From positions 6,078,501-6,142,500 of the forward strand of contig NZ_CP128362.1 of assembly GCF_034274695.1 (NCBI RefSeq): 64,000 bases of DNA, read 5' to 3'. A program made the translations under genes and the position numbers. Shown here piece after piece: positions 8,712 through 17,547 of the stretch. The stretch is from Chitinophaga sp. LS1. GTDB lineage: Bacteria; Bacteroidota; Bacteroidia; Chitinophagales; Chitinophagaceae. The stretch's first letter is position 1. Each line of letters starts with the position of its first letter. The notes under the pieces were generated by a model, which saw nothing but the letters and a program-made list of their open reading frames with translations, did not search any database and had not been told where the DNA came from.

Positions 8712-10007
8712 ATGCGTACACATATATTATATATACTGATACTGGCATGCCTCCTGAGCTGCCGAAAAGATCAAACGACCTCTATCTTTGGTGAAACGCC
8801 CGATCAGCGACTGGAAAAAGCGCTGGCAGATTATAAAACAAGATTAACAGGTGCTGAATATGGATGGAAGACAGCCGTGTTTCCACCAGCCGGCGGCGGG
8901 TATAGTTTCTTCTTTACTTTCGATACCGCAGGCAGGGTGACCATGTATGGCGACGTCACGGAAGATGCTGCAGCTACTCCCGAAAACAGTACCTACCGTT
9001 TAAAAGCCATGCAACGCCCCTCCCTATTATTTGATACCTACACTTACCTGCACCTGCTGGCAGACCCCGATCCAAATGTATATGGTGGCGTCACCGGTCA
9101 GGGATATTCTGTAGATTTTGAATATTCCATTGACAGTGTATCGGCTGATACAATCAAACTCACGGGGATCACTTATAGTACCAAAATGATTTTGATAAAG
9201 GCGACAAAGGCAGAACACGATGCATATACCTCCGGCGCTTTTGGTAACCAGTTAGTAGATATTGAGAATAACGTTGCTGATTTCCCCTGGCAATATTTAC
9301 AATTTACAGATGGTCGAAAATTGCAGGTGAGCATAAATACATTTACGAAAAACTTTACTTTAATCTATCTCGATGATGCAGGAAAGGTACAGCTGATCAC
9401 AACCCCATTTTACTATACAACCAATGGTTTGTATTTGCAAACACCAATTACATATGGCAGCTATACCTTTAATGAGGTATTCTGGGATCCTGATAATCAG
9501 GTATTTTATGTAAAAATAAATGGCAACCGGGTAGATGTGCAGGTGGCTGATAATTCTATTATACCCATGCATCAGTTGATCGGTGTAAGTTTCACTTCTA
9601 TCGTAGTCCCGCCGCAGGCAATTCCCGGATGGTCAGATGATTTTACAAATATGTGGAAGTCTATCGCGACGTCATTGAAGAGTGGAAATTATGGGTTGAC
9701 ATTGTATTATACGTACTTCACTTTTGACAAAGATGCAGGCGTTTTATACCTGGATGTATATGTGATTCAGAATAACCGGCTGTACCTGGCTGAGTTCCCA
9801 TATACTTATACCAAAACCACAACAGGGGTATTTGACTTTACAGGACAGACATATTCAGGCAATGCGGCATTGATAGATACAGATATGGCGCCATTACTTG
9901 ATCACCTTGAAAACGATCATTTCACCATGGACTTTTATCAGGGAACGTTGGGACAGTTGAAAAGCGTAGAGGATACGGGATTCTATTTTACCGGATATCT
10001 GGAATAG
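8712..10007 (+). CDS. DUF4302 domain-containing lipoprotein
   Basis: 431 residues; the signal ends in lipobox LLSC (Cys17) followed by RKDQ. The segment RLEKALADYKTRLTGAEYGW is characteristic of DUF4302 proteins, which travel with SusC, SusD and the zinc metallohydrolase lipoprotein. The rest is rich in beta-strand and aromatic residues with no catalytic motif that I can see, which suits a surface binding protein. It is the last gene of the operon, 12 bases after the metallohydrolase, and is followed by a long hairpin terminator. Confidence 0.85.
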   Translation: MRTHILYILILACLLSCRKDQTTSIFGETPDQRLEKALADYKTRLTGAEYGWKTAVFPPAGGGYSFFFTFDTAGRVTMYGDVTEDAAATPENSTYRLKAMQRPSLLFDTYTYLHLLADPDPNVYGGVTGQGYSVDFEYSIDSVSADTIKLTGITYSTKMILIKATKAEHDAYTSGAFGNQLVDIENNVADFPWQYLQFTDGRKLQVSINTFTKNFTLIYLDDAGKVQLITTPFYYTTNGLYLQTPITYGSYTFNEVFWDPDNQVFYVKINGNRVDVQVADNSIIPMHQLIGVSFTSIVVPPQAIPGWSDDFTNMWKSIATSLKSGNYGLTLYYTYFTFDKDAGVLYLDVYVIQNNRLYLAEFPYTYTKTTTGVFDFTGQTYSGNAALIDTDMAPLLDHLENDHFTMDFYQGTLGQLKSVEDTGFYFTGYLE

Positions 10008-10051
10008 AGGGGAAAAAATGAAACTCCTTAGAACTGCATAAATGCAAATTA

Positions 10052-10113
10052 TATATCCGAATTAAAAGAGGGTGCATCATAAGTTAGATACACCCTCTTT
10101 TAATTCGGATATA
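10052..10113. terminator. Long perfect inverted repeat between convergent genes
   Basis: Arms at 10052-10074 and 10091-10113 are perfectly complementary over 23 bp around a 16-base loop. The centre is GAGGGTG/CACCCTC flanked by A- and T-rich stretches. It lies between the ends of the DUF4302 gene (+) and the hybrid kinase gene (-), so a two-sided terminator is the simplest reading. The arms are longer than in the other terminators here, and a dispersed palindromic repeat is possible. Confidence 0.7.
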
Positions 10114-10181
10114 AGAATGGAGCCAGATCCCATTTTATGCGTTTCTCAGGAGTTTTATTTATTTATGATACACGCTCTTTT

Positions 10182-13100
10182 CTATTTCGGTAAATATACT
10201 GTAAAGGTAGCCCCCTTACCCAGTTCGCCCTCGGCTTGTATCAACCCATGGTGGTTTTCTGCAATTTTCTTACAGAGCGCCAGGCCGATACCCGTACCTG
10301 CATATGTCTTTTTATCATTGAGGCGCTGGAAAATGGTGAAGATGCGATTGGAAAATTGTTGTTCGAACCCTATGCCATTGTCCTGGAAGATCAGTTTGAT
10401 ATAAGATTGATCTTTAGATAATTCTTCAGGAAGTTCATCAAAGGATACACCAGCTACGCTGATTTTTATAAACGGATCTTTGTCACAGAATTTCAGGGAA
10501 TTGCCGATCAGGTTCGTAAATAATTGCTGTATTTGTAAAGGGATTCCACGTACAACTGGTAATGCATCTGATTGTACCAGGGCGCCCTTTTGTTCTATCA
10601 ATAATTCGAAGTCAGTTAGGGTATTTTTCAAAATAGCCTGGAGGTCGGTATTCACAAAACGGGCTGCCGGATTAGAAAGACGGGAATAGTCCAGCACGTC
10701 TTTGATAAGTGCCGTCATTCGGGTAGCAGATGACTGGATCTTTTCGAAGTAATGATTGGCCTGGGTACCACTGTCTTTCATACTCTTTTGCAGCAATTCG
10801 GAGAAGGTCCTGATTTTTCGCAGAGGTTCCTGCAGGTCATGACTCGCGATATATGCAAATTGTTCTAGCTCATTATTTTTTCTTAACAATTCGGCAGTTC
10901 GCTCATCAACTTTTTGTTCAAGGTCCTGGGCACTTTGCTGCAATATTTCCACAGCGTGGCGGTGCAGCCTCGTGATCCTGATCTGTGCACGTACCCTCGC
11001 TAATAATTCTTTCGCTGAAAACGGTTTGACGAGATAATCATCTGCACCAATATCGTAACCTGCTATTTTAGCTTCCTCACCTGCTCTGGCCGAAAGCAGG
11101 ATAACGGGAATACCAGATGTGTCGGGATCACCTTTCAGGTGATGCAACAATGCCACTCCGTCCATTTCGGGCATCATCACATCGCTGATCACAAGCTCAG
11201 GTACCTGTTGACGAATACGTTCAAGCGCAAGTTTCCCATTAGCTGCCGTATCCACTATATAATAATGGTGGAGAAGGCGCTGAAGGTAGTCCCGCATATC
11301 ACCATTGTCATCAACAACAAGGATAACCGGTTTATCCTCTTCAGCGTCTACATTCGGATCTAACTCCGCCAGACCTAAGCCGGGGTCCAGCTGAGCGGCT
11401 TCCTGGGCAAAATTCTCAGGCAACAACGAGAAATAATCATTGTTATCATGCATCGAAACCTGATCTTCTGGCAGGTGCGCCATACCCAATGGAATACTGA
11501 CGGTGAAAGTAGTACCTATACCCAGTTCACTCTCCACAGTGATATTTCCCTCATGGAGCAGCACCAGTTCTTTCACTAATGACAGACCAATACCGGTTCC
11601 TTCAAAAGAACGGCCACCACTCTGCTTCACTCTATGGAAACGTTCGAACATATGTGGCAGTTCCTCATCTGGTATACCGATACCCGTATCTTTTACTTTC
11701 AGAATAGCATGGCCATCATCCTCATATAAGACAACAGAAATAGTACCCTTCAGGGTGTATTTAAAAGCATTCGAGAGCAGGTTGAGCACGATCTTCTCCC
11801 ACATCTCTCTATCTATATATGCCGTTTCCTGTAGCACGCGGCAATCCACTTCCAGTTGCATACCGGCATGCTCGATTGCTGAACGGAAACTACCAGCCAG
11901 GTCCATTGTTACATTTGCAAGATCGACAGGGCAATACTGCGCCTGTGCTTTTTTAGCTTCAATGCGACTAAAGTCAAGGAGGGTGTTTACCAGTTTCAGG
12001 AGCCGATTGGCGTTCCTATGCATTGTCTCCAGGTCGGCTTGCTGTTTCGTCGAAAATACAGAAGTGTTACCAGCCAGCAATTCTTCCAGGGGACCCAGCA
12101 TAAGGGTAAGCGGCGTTCGGAATTCGTGACTGATGTTATTGAAAAAGGCTGTTTTGGCTCTGTCGATTTCTATGAGTGCTTCGGCTCTTTTGCGGGCTTC
12201 TTCGTATGCGTACACATTCGAAAGACCACTTCCAATCTGGTCGGCTATGAGTTGAAAAAAGCTGCTGTACTTTTCATCCAGCTGCCGATGTGGATTCAGA
12301 CCGACGATCAGCAGTACAGATACGGCTGACTGACCAGCATTCATCGGAATGACCAAAGCATTGTCCGGCGAGCGGCCCCATGCACCTGAAGGTAAATTAC
12401 CAAAACCATCTATCAGGCTGCTGATAACCAGTGTCTTATTGAAACTAATTGCCTCAGGCAATTTCCAGTAATCTGCGATCTCACTATCCAGCTTAATCTT
12501 TGCTGGCAGCACATTTTCATGAGAAGTACCCACCTGTGTGGCCATTCCGGTGTCCGTATTTACCTGGTAAATGCAGGTGAACGGGAAGTCGTGCAGGTTC
12601 TGTTTAAGTATATCGATGGTATGGGCAAAGACGGCCGAATCGGATTTAGTATCCATGATTATCTTGCCCAAATCTCTTAAAGTACGTAGTTGTCTTTCAC
12701 CTGTAATGCGGAAGGTATCGTCTGTATTGGCACAAATTATCCCATTTGTACCACCATAATCACCGGGTATCGGACTATATGAAAAGGTGTAGTAAGTCTC
12801 TTCCGGATAGCCATTGCGCTCCATGATCAGCAGGAGTGCTTCGTCGTAAGTGCCGATATTCTTTTCCATGCAGGCTGTGGCCCGTGGTTCTACTGCATCC
12901 CAGATTTCCTTCCACACTTCGGCAGCAGGTGCACCTAACACATGGGGATGTTTACCTCCCAGGATCGACCTGTAAGGATCGTTGTAAAGATTGATCAGCT
13001 CCGGTCCCCACCAAACAAACATAGGTTGGCTGGATGTGAGGATGATGCGTATACAGGTTTTCAAACTTTGCGGCCAGGTTTCATAACGGCCTAATGGGGT

Positions 13101-13187
13101 TGAAGCCCAGTCATGGGAGCGAATTAATGCACCCATTTCCCCACCGCCAGTGAGGAATTCTGGGATTACAGTATTTGTCAGTTCCAT
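10182..13187 (-). CDS. Hybrid sensor histidine kinase with two kinase cores around a receiver
   Basis: 1,001 residues without a membrane segment. Domains in order: PAS-like (about 25-155, PLGRYETWPQSLK), GAF-like (175-325), HisKA with His354 (FFNNISHEFRTPL), HATPase with DTGIGIPDEELP (about 455-565), receiver with Asp669 (ISDVMMPEMDG) and Lys in LVKPF, a coiled linker (745-780), a second HisKA with His783 (ASHDLQEPLR), and a second HATPase ending the protein (DNGIGFEQQF). It should act in the cytoplasm as a phosphorelay kinase. A single-receiver protein starts 15 bases upstream on the same strand and is the probable partner. There is no DNA-binding output domain. Confidence 0.93.
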   Translation of the reverse strand: MELTNTVIPEFLTGGGEMGALIRSHDWASTPLGRYETWPQSLKTCIRIILTSSQPMFVWWGPELINLYNDPYRSILGGKHPHVLGAPAAEVWKEIWDAVEPRATACMEKNIGTYDEALLLIMERNGYPEETYYTFSYSPIPGDYGGTNGIICANTDDTFRITGERQLRTLRDLGKIIMDTKSDSAVFAHTIDILKQNLHDFPFTCIYQVNTDTGMATQVGTSHENVLPAKIKLDSEIADYWKLPEAISFNKTLVISSLIDGFGNLPSGAWGRSPDNALVIPMNAGQSAVSVLLIVGLNPHRQLDEKYSSFFQLIADQIGSGLSNVYAYEEARKRAEALIEIDRAKTAFFNNISHEFRTPLTLMLGPLEELLAGNTSVFSTKQQADLETMHRNANRLLKLVNTLLDFSRIEAKKAQAQYCPVDLANVTMDLAGSFRSAIEHAGMQLEVDCRVLQETAYIDREMWEKIVLNLLSNAFKYTLKGTISVVLYEDDGHAILKVKDTGIGIPDEELPHMFERFHRVKQSGGRSFEGTGIGLSLVKELVLLHEGNITVESELGIGTTFTVSIPLGMAHLPEDQVSMHDNNDYFSLLPENFAQEAAQLDPGLGLAELDPNVDAEEDKPVILVVDDNGDMRDYLQRLLHHYYIVDTAANGKLALERIRQQVPELVISDVMMPEMDGVALLHHLKGDPDTSGIPVILLSARAGEEAKIAGYDIGADDYLVKPFSAKELLARVRAQIRITRLHRHAVEILQQSAQDLEQKVDERTAELLRKNNELEQFAYIASHDLQEPLRKIRTFSELLQKSMKDSGTQANHYFEKIQSSATRMTALIKDVLDYSRLSNPAARFVNTDLQAILKNTLTDFELLIEQKGALVQSDALPVVRGIPLQIQQLFTNLIGNSLKFCDKDPFIKISVAGVSFDELPEELSKDQSYIKLIFQDNGIGFEQQFSNRIFTIFQRLNDKKTYAGTGIGLALCKKIAENHHGLIQAEGELGKGATFTVYLPK

Positions 13188-13201
13188 ATTATATGTAGAA
13201 A

Positions 13202-13600
13202 TCAGGTATTATACCCTCTCAAAACTTGCTCCAATCTTTTTTCAAGGAGGGCCATACTGGGTGGTTTAACGATATAATCGGCAGCGCCCATATGTTTGGT
13301 TTCAACAATGTCGCGTTGTTCGGATGAAGTGGAATAGATAATCACAGGGACATTTTCTAACCTTGGAATCTTTCGGATTTCCTGCAGGCATTCCCTTCCG
13401 TTCATGCGCACCATATTCAGGTCGAGAAAGATAAAGTGTGGGGTGAACTTATCTTCTCTGTTCAACTTTGTCAGTGCGTCAATACCATCATTGGCAGTGA
13501 TACAATGTATATTCTCATCGATGTTGCTCAATGCCAGGGAAAAGATCTCCTGGTCATCATCGTCATCGTCTATTAAGAAGCAAATGATCCTATCCTCCAT
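13202..13600 (-). CDS. Single-domain response regulator (CheY/Rcp1-like)
   Basis: 132 residues from the ATG at 13600; a TTG at 13621 would add seven. The receiver is complete: an acidic run of six Asp after FLI, the phospho-Asp in FLDLNMVRMNG, the Thr/Ser in IYSTSSEQRD, and Lys in YIVKPPS. The form resembles the Rcp1 group that serves phytochrome-type and hybrid kinases. No output domain is present. It is followed directly by the 1,001-residue hybrid kinase and is probably co-transcribed with it. Confidence 0.9.
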   Translation of the reverse strand: MEDRIICFLIDDDDDDQEIFSLALSNIDENIHCITANDGIDALTKLNREDKFTPHFIFLDLNMVRMNGRECLQEIRKIPRLENVPVIIYSTSSEQRDIVETKHMGAADYIVKPPSMALLEKRLEQVLRGYNT

Positions 13601-13669
13601 ATTGTGTCTAAGGTTACCCAATATACAGTTTTTAGATGTAGGTACATATCAAAAGTAATACCTAAATAA

Positions 13670-13696
13670 AAGCCCGGAACCATGGGCTCCGGGCTT
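13670..13696 (-). terminator. Terminator after infC
   Basis: Nine-bp arms AAGCCCGGA and TCCGGGCTT at 13670-13678 and 13688-13696; on the minus strand the hairpin is followed by TTATTT. It closes the infC transcript before any ribosomal protein gene could follow. Confidence 0.8.
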
Positions 13697-13720
13697 ATTT
13701 ATATTAAGTTGTACCAGTGA

Positions 13721-14476
13721 TTATTCTGGTTTATTTTCAGGTGTTGAAGCTGGTGCTGCAGATACCTGGGCAGGAGTGATAGGGCGTGATTCCCTTGGCT
13801 CTCTTGGCTGCTGCGGACGATCTTCTTTGGGTTCCCTAGGTTCTCTAGGTTCCCTTGGTGCACGGTCTTCCTTCGGTTCTTTATTACCAGAACCTGGCTT
13901 TTTCTTAGCTGATTTAGGCGCGAAGATGGCGATCATACGCTTACCTTCCATGGTAGGCATACCTTCCAGTGCACCTACTTCTGCCAATCTTTCTGCAAAT
14001 TTCAAAAGTATCAGCTCTCCTCGTTCCTTGAACATGATTGCACGACCTTTGAACTGCACATATGTTTTTACTTTATTACCATCTTTGAGGAATTTCTCCG
14101 CATGTTTGGCTTTGAAGTCGAAGTCATGGTCGTCGGTATTAGGCGTAAAGCGAATTTCTTTTACTTCGCTTTTGTGCGCATTCGCCTTCATTTCCTTTTC
14201 CTTCTTCTTCTTTTCGTAAAGGAATTTATTATAGTCAATGATGCGGCAGACAGGTGGAGCGGCATTCGGAGATATTTCAACCAGGTCCAGTTGCTGTTCT
14301 TCGGCCATACGCAGGGCATCCTCCGTGCGGTATACGCCTACTTCAATGTTCTCTCCCACTAAACGCACTTCCGGAACGCGAATCATTCTGTTTGTGCGGT
14401 GTTCTTGTTGCTGTTCTCTACGGAAGTTGGGGGTTCTTCCACCCCTGTTAAAATTTGGTCTGGGTCCTTGCTGCAT
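13721..14476 (-). CDS. infC: Translation initiation factor IF-3
   Basis: 251 residues. IF-3 binds the 30S subunit, checks initiator tRNA pairing and keeps subunits apart. Its N-domain (INxxIRVPEVRLVGE-type block; here NRMIRVPEVRLVGENIEVG, about 29-100) and C-domain (KEIRFTPNTDDHDF to MIAIFAPK, about 105-195) are both clear. The C-terminal 50-60 residues are an added, charged, Pro-rich tail built from EPREPREPKE-like units, longer than in typical IF-3 of about 180 residues. The start is ATG, not the AUU used in enterobacteria. It lies downstream of thrS on the same strand, but the usual rpmI and rplT do not follow. Confidence 0.97.
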   Translation of the reverse strand: MQQGPRPNFNRGGRTPNFRREQQQEHRTNRMIRVPEVRLVGENIEVGVYRTEDALRMAEEQQLDLVEISPNAAPPVCRIIDYNKFLYEKKKKEKEMKANAHKSEVKEIRFTPNTDDHDFDFKAKHAEKFLKDGNKVKTYVQFKGRAIMFKERGELILLKFAERLAEVGALEGMPTMEGKRMIAIFAPKSAKKKPGSGNKEPKEDRAPREPREPREPKEDRPQQPREPRESRPITPAQVSAAPASTPENKPE

Positions 14477-14672
14477 TAAAAAAAGTAAAATTTCAAATTA
14501 ATAATTGTCTATAATGTTTAGAATGAGCCGGCACAGCTACTAATTGTTATTGCTTTAAATAATAGATATTAGCTATGAACCGACCTTTTATGTTAATAGA
14601 CTCTTACGCAATTAACGTACCCGAAAATACAAAAGTTCAATTAGTTAAAAATATATTTCTATAATTTTCAAA

Positions 14673-14702
14673 GTATCAACCCTCATTTTTGAGGGTTGAT
14701 AC
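14673..14702. terminator. 13-bp hairpin between thrS and infC
   Basis: Arms at 14673-14685 and 14690-14702 are perfectly complementary with a TTTT loop (plus strand). The stretch 14477-14725 holds nothing else clear. On the minus strand only three T follow the hairpin, so complete termination after thrS is uncertain; it may act as a partial terminator, leaving infC with its own promoter in the AT-rich sequence after it. Confidence 0.6.
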
Positions 14703-14725
14703 AAAAACTTTTGTAACAGAGTCGT

Positions 14726-16666
14726 TTATTCGAAAGATTTTCTGTTTGTGACTTCTTCCTGGACCAGTGCGATGAATTGATCGATATCCATAGCTCCTAA
14801 GTCTCCCTTGGCCTGTCTGCGTACAGCTACCTTGCCTTCAGCGGCCTCTTTTTCGCCCAGTACCAGCATATAGGGAACCTTAGCAAGCTCGGTTTCTCTG
14901 ATCTTTTTACCTATCTTCTCACTCCGGTCATCAATTTCTGCTCTAATTTCTGATTTTTTTAACAATTCTGCCACTTTTTCTGCATATGCCTGACTCTTAT
15001 CACTAATTGGCAGGATTTTCACCTGCGTAGGTGTCAGCCACAGCGGGAATTTACCACCGCAATGTTCGATCAGTACGGCGATGAATCTTTCCAGTGAACC
15101 GAATGGCGCACGGTGGATCATTACAGGGCGGTGGCGTTGGTTATCTGCACCGATATATTCGAGTTCGAAACGCTCAGGCAGGTTGTAATCCACCTGGATG
15201 GTACCCAACTGCCATTTACGGCCCAGGGCATCCTTCACCATGAAGTCCAGTTTAGGACCATAGAACGCTGCTTCGTCGTATTCTGTTACTGTTCTCAGGC
15301 CTTTTTCTGCTGCTGCTTCAATGATCGCCTGTTCTGCCAGGTTCCAGTTTTCCTCTGTACCGATGTACTTGGTTCTGTCTGTCTGGTGACGCAGGGAGAT
15401 CTGGGCTGTAAAATCAGTAAAGCTCAGACTATTGAATACATATAATACCAGGTCGATCACTTTCATGAACTCTTCCTTCACCTGGTCAGGACGGCAGAAG
15501 AGGTGCGCATCATCCTGAGTAAATCCACGTACACGGGTCAGACCATGGAGTTCACCATGCTGCTCGTAACGGTATACTGTACCAAATTCTGCAAAGCGTA
15601 CCGGCAGGTCTTTATAGCTCTTAGGGCTGGCTTTGTAAATTTCACAGTGGTGTGGACAGTTCATGGGTTTCAGCATGAACTCCTCGCCTTCCTCTGGTGT
15701 GTGGATGGTCTGGAAACTGTCTTTACCATATTTTTCATAGTGACCGGAAGTCTTATACAGGTTCACGTTACCGATGTGCGGCGTTACAACCGGTAAATAT
15801 CCCAGGTCCAGCTGTGCTTTCTGCAGAAAAGCCTGGAGTCTTTCACGGAGCATGGCGCCTTTTGGCAGCCACAGTGGCAAACCTAAACCAACCTTTTCGG
15901 AGAAGGTGAACAGTTCCAGTTCCTTACCCAGTTTACGGTGGTCACGTTTCTTTGCTTCTTCCAGCAGGAACAGGTGTTCATCCAGTTCTTTCTGGTTAGG
16001 GAAAGTAACACCATAGATGCGGGTCAGCATCTTGTTCTTTTCATTACCTCTCCAATAGGCACCAGCAATATTTGTCAGCTTGATCGCTTTGATAAAACCG
16101 GTACTTGGAATGTGTGGGCCACGGCACAGATCAGTGAAATTACCTTGTGTATAGAAGGTAATTTTACCATCCTCCAGCTCGTTGATGGTCTCTATTTTAT
16201 ATTCATCACCTTTTTTGGTGAAGTAATCCAATGCTTCTACTTTGCTGACTTCCCTACGTTCATAAGCGTTGTTGGCTTTTGCCAGTTCAGCCATCTTTGC
16301 TTCTACCTTACGCAGATCTTCGTCGGAGATGGTACGGCCACCCAGGTCGATGTCGTAGTAAAAACCGCCTTCAAGTGCAGGGCCATAACCGAACTTTACG
16401 CCCGGATAGATTGATTCCAGCGCTTCTGCCATCAGGTGGGCGGAGGAGTGCCACATGGTAGACTTACCTTCCACATCAGACCAGGTCAGCAATTGCAGCG
16501 TACTGTCCGTCGTTATAGGGCGGGCGGCGTCTACCACCTGCCCGTTCACTTTAGCGGCTAATACTTTGCGTGCCAATCCCTCACTGATGGATTTGGCAAT
16601 GTCCATTGCAGTTACTCCTGCTTCATACTGACGAACTGCGCCATCCGGTAATGTAATGTTGATCAT
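14726..16666 (-). CDS. thrS: Threonine--tRNA ligase
   Basis: 646 residues, the normal length. It charges tRNA-Thr with threonine in the cytoplasm. The domains in order are TGS (1-62), editing domain with the zinc-like [11 protein letters not shown] motif (about 74-84), class II core with the motif [17 protein letters not shown], and the anticodon-binding domain at the end ([13 protein letters not shown] onward). The start [17 protein letters not shown] is typical. In Bacteroidota thrS usually heads the thrS-infC-rpmI-rplT cluster; here only the first two are together. Confidence 0.98.
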   Translation of the reverse strand: MINITLPDGAVRQYEAGVTAMDIAKSISEGLARKVLAAKVNGQVVDAARPITTDSTLQLLTWSDVEGKSTMWHSSAHLMAEALESIYPGVKFGYGPALEGGFYYDIDLGGRTISDEDLRKVEAKMAELAKANNAYERREVSKVEALDYFTKKGDEYKIETINELEDGKITFYTQGNFTDLCRGPHIPSTGFIKAIKLTNIAGAYWRGNEKNKMLTRIYGVTFPNQKELDEHLFLLEEAKKRDHRKLGKELELFTFSEKVGLGLPLWLPKGAMLRERLQAFLQKAQLDLGYLPVVTPHIGNVNLYKTSGHYEKYGKDSFQTIHTPEEGEEFMLKPMNCPHHCEIYKASPKSYKDLPVRFAEFGTVYRYEQHGELHGLTRVRGFTQDDAHLFCRPDQVKEEFMKVIDLVLYVFNSLSFTDFTAQISLRHQTDRTKYIGTEENWNLAEQAIIEAAAEKGLRTVTEYDEAAFYGPKLDFMVKDALGRKWQLGTIQVDYNLPERFELEYIGADNQRHRPVMIHRAPFGSLERFIAVLIEHCGGKFPLWLTPTQVKILPISDKSQAYAEKVAELLKKSEIRAEIDDRSEKIGKKIRETELAKVPYMLVLGEKEAAEGKVAVRRQAKGDLGAMDIDQFIALVQEEVTNRKSFE

Positions 16667-16867
16667 ACGATTGAGCTGTTAATCTTCAGCTATTAAGTTT
16701 TGCGTTTTTATGTTCCCAATGGGGTATATCTGTTTGATACACCGCGTTTGGGCTTGCGAAGTTAAGAAAATTGATGGGTTTTTCTACATCTGTTAAAAGA
16801 TGGTTGACAGGACCTTCGGATTAACAGGGACGAAGGTAGCAGTGAGCACTGCATTTATACTTCCTGC

Positions 16868-17437
16868 TTAGTTAAATCTCAGACTATCCGTGACTTCTAC
16901 ACACCCCAGCATATCGTTTCCAAAATAAGGATTCGTCTTCTTACTGGAATTGCTCAGCCAATACCCACCGGCATCCTTCAGTGCCATCGGACAATACTGA
17001 CGGTAAACGGTTTTCCCTTTCACACCTGTCACTTTAATCAAATCAAACAACAAACCAGACACCATATCAAATGCAGCTCTTTTCTCTTCAATAGCCTTCT
17101 CACTTACCAAACCACTTAACTCAGCACTCATGCTGGTCACCTGGTTCCTTACATTTGCCAGCCGGCCGGAATCCATTTGCAGGGAATTGAGCGGCAGACT
17201 GTCGAGGTGTTGTTTCAACTCGGCACTATACCGGTCTATATATGTGATGTTTGCCTGGGTCAGTCCTTCTGTCAGGGAATAGTAACTCTCCATGGCTAAC
17301 TGTAATGAATCGTAAAAGACAGTGGCGTAAGGCGCCTGTAATGCCGTAGTATCCCCTTTTTCTCCGTTCTCCTGCCTGGTGGATGATTGACAGGCTGCTA
17401 TGCTGATCAGTAATAATGCCGCTACTATGAACCTCAT
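16868..17437 (-). CDS. DUF3347-type lipoprotein
   Basis: 189 residues with lipobox IAAC (Cys16). Helical central part, then the segment YRQYCPMALKDAGGYWLSNS and NPYFGNDMLGC. The pattern YCPMA, WLS, NPYFG and MLGC is what I recall of the DUF3347 family, found in periplasmic proteins near copper and heavy-metal export genes in Bacteroidota. The conserved Cys and Met residues could bind Cu(I). No metal gene is next to it here; the nearest are in the efflux operon at 31-37 kb. It is divergent from the ABC-F gene. Confidence 0.75.
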   Translation of the reverse strand: MRFIVAALLLISIAACQSSTRQENGEKGDTTALQAPYATVFYDSLQLAMESYYSLTEGLTQANITYIDRYSAELKQHLDSLPLNSLQMDSGRLANVRNQVTSMSAELSGLVSEKAIEEKRAAFDMVSGLLFDLIKVTGVKGKTVYRQYCPMALKDAGGYWLSNSSKKTNPYFGNDMLGCVEVTDSLRFN

Positions 17438-17457
17438 ATATTATATGTATCTTTTTG

Positions 17458-17465
17458 CAAAGATA
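17458..17465 (-). promoter_or_regulatory. -7 promoter box for the DUF3347 gene
   Basis: On the minus strand the bases read TATCTTTG, a full match to the Bacteroidota -7 consensus TAnnTTTG, about 20 bases before the start codon. No clear TTG is placed 19-21 bases further up, so the call rests on one box and position. Confidence 0.5.
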
Positions 17466-17517
17466 AGGAAACCATCGCTTTTGCCTGCGCCCGGCACAAA
17501 GGATCATTAAAAAGCAC

Positions 17518-17525
17518 TAACTTTG
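17518..17525 (+). promoter_or_regulatory. -7 promoter box for the ABC-F gene
   Basis: TAACTTTG matches TAnnTTTG exactly and lies 22 bases before the ATG at 17548. A -33 TTG at the right distance is not evident. The leader would be only about 15-20 bases. Confidence 0.55.
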
Positions 17526-17547
17526 CCCCTTTCAATTAATTTAGGCA

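Noticed and set aside
13776..13875. Short tandem repeats near the end of infC suggesting a CRISPR-like array
   Set aside because: The repeats are codon repeats for EPREPR-like residues in frame, without spacers.
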